Source of the DNA: JAICJR01 sp036494715
GTDB taxonomy: Bacteria; Actinomycetota; Thermoleophilia; Solirubrobacterales; Thermoleophilaceae
Direction of reading: 5' to 3'
DNA length: 64,000 bases
Assembly: GCA_036494715.1 (NCBI GenBank)
Contig: DASXNY010000007.1
Span: 45,475-109,474 of the forward strand
Positions 25,334 to 33,669 of this stretch are shown here, piece by piece. The translations under genes and the position numbers were made by a program. The notes below the pieces were generated by a model, which was given only the letters and a program-made list of their open reading frames with translations, searched no databases and was not told the origin of the DNA. Position 1 is the first letter of the stretch. The number at the start of each line of letters is the position of its first letter.

Positions 25334-26562
25334 GTCAGCTCGTCCAGCAGGGCGTCCCAGTGGGGACCGACGGTCGCGATGTCGTACTCGTGTGCCTTGG
25401 CCGGCGCCGCCGCGCCGTAGCGGCGCCGCTCGTCCTCGTCCTCGATCAGCTCGATCAGCGCGCGTGCCATGGCGTCCACGTCTCCGTTCGGCACCACGAT
25501 GCCATCTTCGCCGTCGCTGACGAGCTCGCCGGGCCCGCGCGGGCAGTCGAAGGTGACCACCGGCAGCCGGCGGCTCATCGCCTCGAGGATCACGAGGCCG
25601 AAGCCCTCGTAGCGCGAGCTGAGCGCGAAGATCGAGCCCTTGGCGAGCTCCTCCTGCAGCCGATTGCTCGTGCCCATCAGCGACACCTGATCCTGCAACC
25701 CCAGCCGGTCGATCAGCCCGACCAGCGACGCGCGCTCCTCGCCGGAGCCGTAGATGCGCAGCCGCCAGTCCGGGTGAGCGGCGCCCACACGCGCCCAGGC
25801 GTCTATGAGCAGGTCGAAGCCCTTCTGCAGCCGCAGCCGGCCGGCGGCCACCACGAGCTTTGCGTCGAGCGTCGACAGCGGGCCCTCGGCGGCCGGCAGC
25901 GCGTTGGGGATGCGCACGACCTTGGTGCCGCTCCCGGCGAGCAGCCGCGAGTAGTCGCGCTCGTCGCCCGCGGTGAGCACGGCCAGCGCGTCGAGCCTTG
26001 GGTAGGCGCGCTCGATCTGGGCGCGCAGGCCCGGCCGGTGCGAGAGGTAGTTCATGTGCTCCTGCGCGACCAGCGTCACGCCGTCCGGCACGAGTCCGGG
26101 GACCCCGACGTTGAGCCCCGGGCGCGTGGTGATCAGCACGCACGGTGGGAGTGAGCCGAGGCGCCTCGCCAGCCTGATGTCGGTGAGCAGGCTCGCGCCG
26201 CTGAAGGCGTAGTCCTCGGGATGGATGAGCACGCTCGGCAGCCCGCGCAGGACTCGCCGCACGAGCCCGACCGGCGCGAGCCGGTCGTCGACGTAGCTCA
26301 GCTCCACTGCGTCCGGAAACGGGAGCGCGGGTGTCTCACGCCCCCGCACCACGCTGATCACCTCGACGCCGCGCGTGCGCGCCAGCCAGCCCGCCGTGTT
26401 GAACGTCGTGCGGATCGTGCCGCCCACGCCGTAGGCGTTCATCAGCAGGAAGCGGACCTGCGCGCCCGGCGCGGCTCGCCGAGCGCGCCGCGCGAGCAGC
26501 CCGAGCAGGGCGCGTCCGGGCGGCTGAATCAACCGCAGGAGCAGGAGTTTTGCTCGCCTCAC
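25330..26562 (-). CDS. glycosyltransferase family 4
   Basis: A 410-residue GT-B enzyme. The C-terminal donor-binding half shows LVVAAGRLRLQKGFDLLIDA, YGSGEERASLVGL and the GT4 signature SSRYEGFGLVILEAMSRRLP (E-x7-E type). The N-terminal half (FLLMNAYGVGGTIRTTFNTA) resembles teichoic-acid/glycan glycosyltransferases. It adds a sugar from an NDP donor to the growing envelope glycan at the cytoplasmic face. GTG at 26562 is the start; the stop overlaps the next gene by ATGA. It follows the kelch gene after 35 bp. Confidence 0.88.
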
Positions 26563-26597
26563 AGCGGCGCCACGCTACCGCAGCGCGGCCACGCGCT

Positions 26598-27650
26598 TCA
26601 TCGCTGTGGCCGGAGTTCCACAATGCTCGCCACCGTGCCGGCGCTGGTGCGGCCTCCAATGGCGAGGATGCGACGGCGCTGCGACACCGCGCCGAGATCC
26701 GAGATCGGCACGGGCAGGCGGCCGGCCGGGCGCACGTGGCGGCGCCCCGGCTGCACGGCGAAGATACGGCGCGTCGGCGTGCCGCCCTCGACCTGCACTC
26801 CGCCGATCATGTACACGCAACAGCCGAACGCGGAGGCCGCCGCGTGCGTGCTGGGACGGGGAAGCCGCGCAGCGAGGCTGAGCTTGTGGGTAACGGTGTC
26901 GAACTTGAACACGTCGTGGCTCGGGCCCGCCGGGGTCGTGCCGCCAAGGATGTAGAGGTCGCGCCCGAGCGCAGCCACAGCCGGATAGCGCAGGGGGTGT
27001 GGCAGCTTGCCGACCACACGCACGCGGTGCTGGGGGCGCCACGAGAGGATCTTGTCGCTCGGACTCTTACCGTCGAAGCCGCCGACGATGAAGGCGCTGC
27101 TGCCGGCCGTGGCGGCGGCGATGTCGGCGAGCGGACGCGGCAAGCTGCCCACTCGCATGGCGGGCTTGCCCGACAGGCTCACGCGCAGGATCTGATCGCT
27201 CGTCGTGATGTTGTTGGCGCCGCCGAACAGATAGACGGCGCGGCCGAGCCTGACGGCCGCGGCGTCCCGCCACGCCAGCGGCAGCACGTCGTCGCGGACC
27301 TCACGCGCGCCGTGCAGCACGACGACGTCGGTACGCGCCGTGTTACCGGACGTCAGGCCGCCGAGCAGGACGGCGCTGGCCGAGCCCACCTGAGCCAGCG
27401 CGGCGTTTTGCTCCGGCGCGCTCAGGTGGCCCACCACCGACGAAATCAGCCTGACCGGCTCGAGGGTGGCGCGCGGCGGTGGCGCGGCCGGTCGCGGGGT
27501 GCCAGGGCCGTGGCCGTTGTGGCTTCGCCCGACGAGCGCACCGGCCACCCCCAGTGCGGCGAGCGCGGCGAGGAGGAGCGCCTGCAGGCGGCGCTGCCGT
27601 ACCTGCCTGGAACGTGGGCGGGGCGGGGTCTGCGGGCTGGGATGCGTCAC
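26598..27650 (-). CDS. membrane-anchored kelch-repeat beta-propeller protein
   Basis: A 350-residue protein with a short basic cytoplasmic start, one membrane helix (LQALLLAALAALGVAGALVG, ~22-41), a Pro/Ala-rich linker and about five or six kelch-like repeats with the double Gly after hydrophobics (AVYLFGGANN, AFIVGGFDG, DLYILGGTT, CVYMIGGVQ, RILAIGGRT). The propeller is outside the membrane and could bind glycans or act as a scaffold. It heads the operon for the CDP-polyol/ABC export pathway, so a role in assembly or sensing of that polymer is plausible but unproven. The start is GTG 27650. Confidence 0.78.
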   Translation of the reverse strand: MTHPSPQTPPRPRSRQVRQRRLQALLLAALAALGVAGALVGRSHNGHGPGTPRPAAPPPRATLEPVRLISSVVGHLSAPEQNAALAQVGSASAVLLGGLTSGNTARTDVVVLHGAREVRDDVLPLAWRDAAAVRLGRAVYLFGGANNITTSDQILRVSLSGKPAMRVGSLPRPLADIAAATAGSSAFIVGGFDGKSPSDKILSWRPQHRVRVVGKLPHPLRYPAVAALGRDLYILGGTTPAGPSHDVFKFDTVTHKLSLAARLPRPSTHAAASAFGCCVYMIGGVQVEGGTPTRRIFAVQPGRRHVRPAGRLPVPISDLGAVSQRRRILAIGGRTSAGTVASIVELRPQR

Positions 27651-27684
27651 AAAGAGCGACCCGCCAAGCTAACAGCAACTATTT

Positions 27685-27730
27685 GGGACGCCGCTAAGCG
27701 GCTTACGAGCGAGAGCTTAAGCGGCGTCCC
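27685..27730 (-). terminator. strong hairpin between the small GNAT-like gene and the kelch gene
   Basis: Perfect 11-bp arms GGGACGCCGCT (27685-27695) and AGCGGCGTCCC (27720-27730), extended by AAGC/GCTT with one bulged A. It begins 3 nt after the stop of the minus-strand gene and should terminate its transcript, separating it from the kelch operon. Confidence 0.6.
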
Positions 27731-27733
27731 GGA

Positions 27734-28141
27734 TCAGGCAACCCGGCCGGCGAACGTCGGACGGCTCCGCGGCAGCGGAATCACGCGTCCCAGCTCGGCC
27801 GCGCCCACGCCCTGGGCGCGCAGCTGCGCGGCGCGCAGCTCGAGCATCGTCACGAGCTCGGCGGTGCGCACGAACGGGTTGGCAATCGCGCAGCCGCCCG
27901 CGATGGGCACTGCCGCCTGGAGGCTGCCGTTCAGCTCGCCCACGAGCAGCTGGCCCGCCGGGTAGCGGCGGCTGTCGAGGGCGGCGATCGTGCGCAGAAC
28001 CGCCTCATCGGCGGGCTCCGCGAGCCTGACCGTCATGCGGCGCGTCGGGTCGGCAAGCGGGGTGTGTGGGCGCGCCGTGCGGCCCGCATGCGCCTCTCGG
28101 GTGCTGCGGGGACCGCGGGGGAGTAGAAATCCGTGAAACAT
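27734..28141 (-). CDS. small GNAT-like partial-domain protein
   Basis: A 135-residue protein. Residues ~40-115 resemble the first half of a GNAT acetyltransferase (VRLAEPADEAVLRTIAALDS, GQLLVGELNGSLQAAVPIAG, then FVRTAELVTMLELRAAQL), but the acetyl-CoA-binding second half is absent. Small proteins of this kind are common in actinobacteria and have no assigned function. The ATG at 28141 follows a strong AAGGAGG at good distance, so the reading is firm although the frame remains open further upstream. It is divergent from the MocR gene and may be controlled by it. Confidence 0.6.
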   Translation of the reverse strand: MFHGFLLPRGPRSTREAHAGRTARPHTPLADPTRRMTVRLAEPADEAVLRTIAALDSRRYPAGQLLVGELNGSLQAAVPIAGGCAIANPFVRTAELVTMLELRAAQLRAQGVGAAELGRVIPLPRSRPTFAGRVA

Positions 28142-28154
28142 TGTGCGATCCTCC

Positions 28155-28190
28155 TTGTAGTACACCGACGGTGCTGTGTTCGTCCTACAA
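28155..28190. promoter_or_regulatory. candidate operator between the GNAT-like and MocR genes
   Basis: Inverted repeat TTGTAG (28155-28160) / CTACAA (28185-28190), with an inner palindrome CACCG-A-CGGTG (28163-28173). The 80-bp gap also holds the ribosome sites of both divergent genes. GntR/MocR regulators usually bind such symmetric sites near their own promoter. Confidence 0.4.
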
Positions 28191-28221
28191 TCGACAGTAC
28201 GGCGAATTCGGGGAGGAATCA

Positions 28222-29721
28222 ATGTCGTACAAAGTGGACTTGTCTGATCTGCAGCGTGCCGGCGAGGTGTCAATGACCCAGCAGCTCGTGGACCGCTTCG
28301 CCGCCGCGATCGACGCCGGGGTGCTCGAGCCGGGCGAGAAGCTCCCCACCACGAGGGCGCTCGCCGCCGAGGCGGGCATCAACCACCTCACCGCCGCGCG
28401 CGCCTACCGCCGCCTTGCCGAGCTCGGCTACGTGACCGCCAGCGTGGGCCGCGGCACCTTCGTACGCACGCTCGCCCCGGCCGCCGACGAGCGCCACGGC
28501 GACGACTGGCAGATCTACGCGCTGCCGGACCGGCCGCTCACCTACGCGGAGCAGGTGACGGGCGATGCCTTCCGCCTCGCCAACGAGCCGGGCATGCTGT
28601 CGCTCTCCACCGGCTGGCCGTCGCCGCGTCTCTACCCGACCGAGGACCTGGCGCGCATCACCGCGGACATCTTCAAGGAGGAGGGCGGTGCCGCGATCTC
28701 CTACCTCACCGCCGAGGGCCTGTTCGAGCTGCGCGAGCAGATCGCCCGCCACGGCGTCGAGCACGGCTACGCGAGCGACCCGGACGAGATCATCGTCAGC
28801 TCCGGCGCGCGTCAGGCGATCGACCTCACCGTGCGCACGCTGATCGAGCCAGGCGACGTGGCGGTGGTCGAGTCGCCCACCTTCGTCGGCTTCCTGTCGT
28901 CGCTGCGCGCGGCGGGCGCGCGCGTGATCGGCGTCCCGGTTGACGAGCACGGCTTCGATGTGGAGGCGCTCGAGCGCGTGCTGGCCCGGCACGAGGTGAA
29001 GGTCTGCGCGCTCCAGACCGCCTGCCAGAACCCCACCGGGCGCGACCTCTCGCCGGAGCGCCGCCAGCGGCTCGCCCAGCTCGCGATGGACCGCAACTTC
29101 TTCGTGATCGAGGACGGCGTGTATTCGGAGCTCCGCTACGAGGGCGAGAGCCCCGCGGCGCTGCGCTCGCTCGCGCCCGGCCACGTGATCTACGTCGACT
29201 CGCTGTCGAAGACCGTCGGCGGCGGCCTGCGCATCGGCTGGATCGCCGCGCGCGGCCCGGTGTACGAGCGCCTCGCCGCGCTCAAGCTCGACAACGACTT
29301 CCACACGGCCACGCTGCCCCAACACATCGCGGCGCGCTTCCTGGCCGAGGACCTGCACCGCAGGCAGGTCGAGCAGACGCTGCCCTTCTACCGCGAGCGC
29401 CGCGACGCGCTGATGGAGGCGCTCGACAAGCACCTGGCGGGCGAGTTCCGCGCGAGCACACCGCAGGGCGGGCACCACGTGTGGGTCACGCTCACGCGGC
29501 CGCTCTCGGAGCGCGAGCTCTACGCCGAGGCCGGGCGGCACGGAGTGACTTTCACTCCCGGCGGCGTCGTGACCGCCGAGCGCCACACGAACACGAACCT
29601 GCGCCTCTCGTTCTCGCTGCTCGATCCCGCCGAGCTGGACGAGGGTGTGCGCCGGCTGGCGCGCGCTATGCGGCAGGTGCGGCGCACCGTGCGCTACGGC
29701 GCGACGATGCCGCTGTCGTAA
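28222..29721 (+). CDS. MocR-type regulator: GntR HTH fused to PLP aminotransferase-like domain
   Basis: A 499-residue protein. Residues ~10-85 are a GntR winged helix (TQQLVDRFAAAIDAGVLEPG, LAAEAGINHLTAARAYRRLA). Residues ~120-495 have the fold-I aminotransferase shape with CQNPTGRDLS, FVIEDGVYSELRY and the PLP-lysine region YVDSLSKTVGGGLRIGW. MocR proteins bind PLP or a PLP-amino acid adduct and regulate vitamin B6, GABA or amino-acid genes; an actual aminotransferase activity cannot be excluded. ATG 28222 follows GGGGAGGAATCA, a usable ribosome site. The next gene begins 10 nt after the stop. Confidence 0.9.
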   Translation: MSYKVDLSDLQRAGEVSMTQQLVDRFAAAIDAGVLEPGEKLPTTRALAAEAGINHLTAARAYRRLAELGYVTASVGRGTFVRTLAPAADERHGDDWQIYALPDRPLTYAEQVTGDAFRLANEPGMLSLSTGWPSPRLYPTEDLARITADIFKEEGGAAISYLTAEGLFELREQIARHGVEHGYASDPDEIIVSSGARQAIDLTVRTLIEPGDVAVVESPTFVGFLSSLRAAGARVIGVPVDEHGFDVEALERVLARHEVKVCALQTACQNPTGRDLSPERRQRLAQLAMDRNFFVIEDGVYSELRYEGESPAALRSLAPGHVIYVDSLSKTVGGGLRIGWIAARGPVYERLAALKLDNDFHTATLPQHIAARFLAEDLHRRQVEQTLPFYRERRDALMEALDKHLAGEFRASTPQGGHHVWVTLTRPLSERELYAEAGRHGVTFTPGGVVTAERHTNTNLRLSFSLLDPAELDEGVRRLARAMRQVRRTVRYGATMPLS

Positions 29722-29724
29722 GCT
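29719..29724 (+). promoter_or_regulatory. -10-like TAAGCT 7 nt before the esterase GTG
   Basis: TAAGCT overlaps the MocR stop codon and ends exactly seven bases before GTG 29732. The 12-mer CTGTCGTAAGCT containing it occurs again at 49481-49492 in front of the cupin gene, suggesting a selected promoter element. Confidence 0.4.
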
Positions 29725-29731
29725 GCGGCGC

Positions 29732-30376
29732 GTGGCACTCGATGCGGTCGTGCACCGCGAACGGCCGGCCGCCGGCGACCCGGACGGGGCGCTGGTGCTG
29801 CTGCACGGGCGCGCGACCGACGAGAACGACCTCTTCCCGCTGCTCGACATGCTCGACCCGGACCGCCGGCTGGCGGGCTACACCCTGCGTGGTCCGCTCA
29901 ACCTGCCGCCGGGCGGCTGGCACTGGTACGCGCTGGCCGGCATCCCGACGCCGGACCCGACGACGTTCATGCGCACGTTCGACCTCCTGTCGGGCTGGTT
30001 CGACTCGCTCTACGGCGAGCTCGATCTCGAGCCCGACCAGGTGCTGATCGGCGGCTTCTCGCAGGGCTCGGTGATGTCGTACGCGCTCGGGCTCGGCGCC
30101 GAGCGGCCGCCACCCGCGGGGATCATCGCCCTGAGCGGCTTCCTGCCGCGCGTGCCCGGCTTCGCCTTCGACCTCGAGTCGCGCCAGGGCCTGCCGGTGG
30201 CCATCGGCCACGGCACGCAGGACCCGGTGATCGGAGTCGAGTTCGGCCGCGAGGCGAAGCAGTTGCTGGAGGAAGCGGGGCTCGACGTGACATGGCGGGA
30301 GTCGCCCATGATGCACGGGGTGGATCCGGCTTACCTGGCTGAGCTCGAGGGCTGGGTGCGCGAGGCCGTCCGGTAG
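29732..30376 (+). CDS. phospholipase/carboxylesterase-type alpha/beta hydrolase
   Basis: A 214-residue serine hydrolase of the acyl-protein-thioesterase/YpfH type. The nucleophile elbow is GGFSQGSVMS, the acid lies in GHGTQDPVIG and the base in MMHGVDPAY, so the triad is complete. The early motif VLLHGRATDENDLFPLLD is characteristic of this group. It hydrolyses short-chain esters; the natural substrate is unknown. It starts at GTG 29732, ten bases after the MocR stop, with no ribosome site but a -10 hexamer at the leaderless distance. Confidence 0.85.
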   Translation: MALDAVVHRERPAAGDPDGALVLLHGRATDENDLFPLLDMLDPDRRLAGYTLRGPLNLPPGGWHWYALAGIPTPDPTTFMRTFDLLSGWFDSLYGELDLEPDQVLIGGFSQGSVMSYALGLGAERPPPAGIIALSGFLPRVPGFAFDLESRQGLPVAIGHGTQDPVIGVEFGREAKQLLEEAGLDVTWRESPMMHGVDPAYLAELEGWVREAVR

Positions 30377-30396
30377 GTCGCAGGTCGAAGGTTCCC

Positions 30397-30402
30397 TATC
30401 CT
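30397..30402 (+). promoter_or_regulatory. -10-like TATCCT before the hydrolase GTG
   Basis: TATCCT ends nine bases before GTG 30412. The same TATCCT occurs at 38879-38884 and 8294-8299 ahead of other genes lacking a ribosome site. Confidence 0.4.
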
Positions 30403-30411
30403 GATCCGCTC

Positions 30412-31308
30412 GTGAGCGACTTCGAGACGCGCGACTTTCTGCACGACGGGCAGCGGCTTGTATATGACGAGTTCGGCGAGGGCCGCGATGTTGTGGTGCT
30501 GCTTCCCGGGCTGCTGTTGTCGCGGAAGATGCAGCGGCCCTTGGCGCGGGCGCTCGCCGAGCGGGGCAAGCGGGTGATCTGCCTGGACCTGCTCGGGCAC
30601 GGGGATTCCGACCGTCCCGTGGACATGTGGCGCTACTCGATGCCGCTGTTCGGCGAGCAGGTGATCGGCCTGCTCGATCACCTCGACGTGCGCCGCGCCG
30701 TCGTGGGCGGCACGTCGCTCGGGGCCAACGTCTCGCTCGAGGCCGCGATGCTGGCCCCCGCCCGCATGCAGGGACTGATCCTCGAGATGCCGGTGCTCGA
30801 CAACGCGCTGCTCGCCTGCGCGCTCGCGTTCACACCGCTGCTCGTCGCGCTCACCTTCGGCGCGCCAGTAAGCCGCGCCGTGGCGCGTGTGGCGCGGCGG
30901 CTCCCGCGCGGGCTGCACAGCATGGTGGACGTCGGGCTCGACTCGGTGGGTCAGGATCCGGCGCCTTCGGCCGCAGTGCTCCAGGGACTGTTCTTCGGTC
31001 GCTCCGCGCCGCCCCGCTCGGAGCGCAAGACGATCAAGTCGCACGCGCTCGTGATCGGCCATCCGCGCGACCCCGTGCATCCCTTCTCCGACTCGGACAT
31101 GCTCGTGCGCGAGCTGCCGGGCGCGCGGCTCGTGGAGGCCAGCTCGATCCTCGAGCTGCGGCTGACGCCGCAGCGGCTCACAGGCGAGATCGCCGGCTTC
31201 GTGGACGAGTGCTGGCACCCCAAGCCGGGCGCGAGCCACGCGCAGCGGCGGGGCGGTGCCGGGCGCGCGAGGCGCGGATCCGAGCGCGCTCGCCGCGATG
31301 ACGGCTGA
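30412..31308 (+). CDS. alpha/beta-fold hydrolase, catalytic His not evident
   Basis: A 298-residue protein with VVVLLPGLLLSRKMQRPLAR, CLDLLGHGDSDRP and the nucleophile elbow VGGTSLGANVS. The acid is probably the Asp in HPRDPVHPF. Where the catalytic His should follow, the sequence reads SSILELRLTPQRL, without His, so activity is uncertain. Its closest look is to actinobacterial 'alpha/beta hydrolase' proteins of unknown substrate. The C-terminal 30 residues are Arg-rich. The start is GTG 30412, and the stop overlaps the DUF3105 gene by 11 bp. Confidence 0.8.
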   Translation: MSDFETRDFLHDGQRLVYDEFGEGRDVVVLLPGLLLSRKMQRPLARALAERGKRVICLDLLGHGDSDRPVDMWRYSMPLFGEQVIGLLDHLDVRRAVVGGTSLGANVSLEAAMLAPARMQGLILEMPVLDNALLACALAFTPLLVALTFGAPVSRAVARVARRLPRGLHSMVDVGLDSVGQDPAPSAAVLQGLFFGRSAPPRSERKTIKSHALVIGHPRDPVHPFSDSDMLVRELPGARLVEASSILELRLTPQRLTGEIAGFVDECWHPKPGASHAQRRGGAGRARRGSERARRDDG

Positions 31309-31924
31309 GCGCAGCGAGGCCGAGCGCGCCGAGTCGGATCGCCGGAGGATCTGGCAGCTGGGGGCGTTCGCGCTCGCCGCCGTGGCCGTGGTGGCGGTGT
31401 GGATCGTGTCGGTGACGAGCAGCACGGGCGCGCCCAAGCCCACCGGCGGCTCGCCGGACGTCTACCCGGCCGCGCACGTACCGCCCGCGAGCGACCGCTC
31501 ACTCACGCGTGCGGCGGCGCGTGCGGGCTGCACGCTACGCAGCTTCCCGAGCTACGGCGACGGCTCCACCTCCAAGCGCGTGACCTACCGCACCAACCCG
31601 CCCACCTCGGGCCCGCATCCGAAGGCCGCGGCAGACGGCATCTACGACGACCCGCCCAGCACCGGCAGCCTGGTGGGTGCACTGGCGAACGGCCGCGTGG
31701 TCTTCCAGTTCGCCACGGCCGCGACGGCGCAGCTGCGCGGCCAGCTCAAGGTGCTGGCCAACGAGGACCCGCGGCACGTGCTGCTCGCGGTGAACCAGAC
31801 CAGCATGCCATTCGCCATGGCCGCCACCGCCTGGCGCCACTACGTCGGCTGTTCGCGCGCGAACGCGGCGGCCTTCGACGCCCTGCGCGACTTCCGAAGC
31901 ACCTACCGGGACCAGGGCGGCTGA
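31298..31924 (+). CDS. DUF3105 membrane-anchored protein
   Basis: A 208-residue protein with a charged N-terminus (ERSEAERAESDRRR), one membrane helix (~19-40, GAFALAAVAVVAVWIVSV) and an extracytoplasmic DUF3105 domain. The recognisable core is VTYRTNPPTSGPHPKAAADG followed by IYDDPPSTGSLVGALANGRVVF. DUF3105 proteins occur widely in actinobacteria and chloroflexi with no known function; the conserved NPPTSGPH segment suggests a ligand or metal site. ATG 31298 is used because it precedes the helix and gives a short overlap with the hydrolase gene. Confidence 0.82.
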   Translation: MTAERSEAERAESDRRRIWQLGAFALAAVAVVAVWIVSVTSSTGAPKPTGGSPDVYPAAHVPPASDRSLTRAAARAGCTLRSFPSYGDGSTSKRVTYRTNPPTSGPHPKAAADGIYDDPPSTGSLVGALANGRVVFQFATAATAQLRGQLKVLANEDPRHVLLAVNQTSMPFAMAATAWRHYVGCSRANAAAFDALRDFRSTYRDQGG

Positions 31925-32007
31925 CGCAAGCCTTCATGCAACTCGCCCGTCTGCAACAGATCTCCCATCACCGCAGCGGGCCCACTGCAAGCGTGTTCGG
32001 TCCTTCG

Positions 32008-33669
32008 GTGAAGCGCGCGCTCGTCATCCCGGCCTCGCTGGCCCTGCTTGCGGCCGCGACGCCCGCTATTGCGCGCGCGGGCACGCCTACGGCGTCCGAC
32101 TTCGAGCTCGCGCCGCCGGCGGCGGCGGTGAGCGCCTCGTCCACCGGCGTGACGTCGAAGCCGCTGCGCGCGCCGCGGCGCTTCAGCCTCGTGGGCTTCC
32201 GCTGGCGAGGTAGCGCCGAGCCCACGATCCGGGTGCGCGTGCGCCGCGCGGGCGCCCACTGGACGCGTTGGCTCAAGCTGCCCGGCGATCCCGACGGCGC
32301 TCCCGACCCCGGCAGCTCGGAGGCGCGCGCGACGCACGGCGAGTCCTCGCCGGTGTGGGTGGGCACGGCCGACTTCGTGCAGTACCGGCTCTCGCGCGGC
32401 GTTCCGGGCTTGCGCCTCCACTTCGTGCGCGTGAAGAACAATGGCTGGCGCCCGCACGCGGCGGCCGCCGCTCAGGTGCCCGGCCAGCCGCCGATCCAGC
32501 CGCGCAGCGCCTGGGATCCGTCCGGCAAGTCGTGCCCGCCGCGCGTGGCGCCCCAGTACGGCGACGTGCAGGTGGCCTTCATCCACCACACCGTGTCGCT
32601 GAACGACTACCAGGCCTCGGACGTGCCTTCGATCATCCTCGGCATCTGCCGCTTCCACCGGAACTCGAACGGCTGGAACGACATTGGCTACAACTTCCTC
32701 GTCGACAAGTTCGGCACGCTCTGGGAGGGCCGCGCCGGCGGGATCGACCAGCCCGTCGTGGGTGCGCAGGCGCAGGGCTTCAACTCGCAGTCCACCGGGA
32801 TCGCGAACATCGGGACCTTCGACTCGGTGCCCGAGACGAGCGCCGCCATGAACGCGATGGCGCAGCTGATCCGCTGGAAGCTGCCGCTGACGGGCGCCCC
32901 CACCGCGGGCACCACGCAGCTCGTGTCCGCGGGCGGCAGCGACAACCGCTACGCGGCCGGCGCGCGCGTCACGCTGAACCGCGTGTCCGGGCACCGCGAC
33001 GTGGACGCGACGGACTGCCCCGGCGGCGACCTCTACGCCCAGTTGCCGACGCTGCGCAACCTCGTTGGCAATGTCAGGGCGGTCAAGTCGCGGACGAAGG
33101 TGGCCGCGGTGTTCCAGCCGTCGCTCGTCGTGTTCCCGCGGGCCACCGCGATCACCGGCAAGCTCGCACTGATCAACGCCACGCCGCTCGGCGGCGAGCC
33201 GCTCGACATCCAGATCTTCGGCAAGAACAGCTGGAGCACGGTGGCGCACGGCAGCTCTGCCGCCGACGGCAGCTTCTCCGTGCCGCTGCTGCCGCACGTG
33301 AACCACCAGTTCCGCGTGCTCTACCGCGGCGACTCGACGCACCTGTCGAGCACCTCGACGCGGCTCAACCTGGTGGTGCAGCCGGCGATCACGATCGCGC
33401 GCTCGGTGAAGCGCGCCGCCGTGGGCCGCACGCCGACGATCAGCGGCACGATCCGCCCGGCCAAGGGCACGTTGCGGCTGATCGTGAACCGCGAGGTGGG
33501 CACGACCTTCACGCGGGTGGCGAGCATCCGGCTGGCCACGCAGAAAGGGAACTTCCGCAAGTCGTGGCGACTACCGGCACCCGGCCTCTACAGCTACCGG
33601 GTGGTGTTCTCGGGCGACGCGGCCAACTCCGCCGCCGGCTCGATCACCCTGCACGTGCGCGCCGTCTAG
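32008..33669 (+). CDS. secreted N-acetylmuramoyl-L-alanine amidase (PGRP/Amidase_2)
   Basis: About 553 residues: a signal peptide (VKRALVIPASLALLAAATPA), a beta-rich N-terminal module (~30-170), a PGRP/Amidase_2 domain (~190-350) and C-terminal Ig-like beta domains (~370-550). The zinc ligands fit the family: His in AFIHHTVSLNDY, His in VSGHRDVDATDC and Cys in DCPGGDL. FHRNSNGWNDIGYNFLVDK is the classic PGRP core. It would cleave the stem peptide from muramic acid. GTG 32008 gives a clean signal peptide; ATG 31936 in frame would add 24 residues. The stop is shared as CTAG with the convergent gene. Confidence 0.87.
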   Translation: MKRALVIPASLALLAAATPAIARAGTPTASDFELAPPAAAVSASSTGVTSKPLRAPRRFSLVGFRWRGSAEPTIRVRVRRAGAHWTRWLKLPGDPDGAPDPGSSEARATHGESSPVWVGTADFVQYRLSRGVPGLRLHFVRVKNNGWRPHAAAAAQVPGQPPIQPRSAWDPSGKSCPPRVAPQYGDVQVAFIHHTVSLNDYQASDVPSIILGICRFHRNSNGWNDIGYNFLVDKFGTLWEGRAGGIDQPVVGAQAQGFNSQSTGIANIGTFDSVPETSAAMNAMAQLIRWKLPLTGAPTAGTTQLVSAGGSDNRYAAGARVTLNRVSGHRDVDATDCPGGDLYAQLPTLRNLVGNVRAVKSRTKVAAVFQPSLVVFPRATAITGKLALINATPLGGEPLDIQIFGKNSWSTVAHGSSAADGSFSVPLLPHVNHQFRVLYRGDSTHLSSTSTRLNLVVQPAITIARSVKRAAVGRTPTISGTIRPAKGTLRLIVNREVGTTFTRVASIRLATQKGNFRKSWRLPAPGLYSYRVVFSGDAANSAAGSITLHVRAV

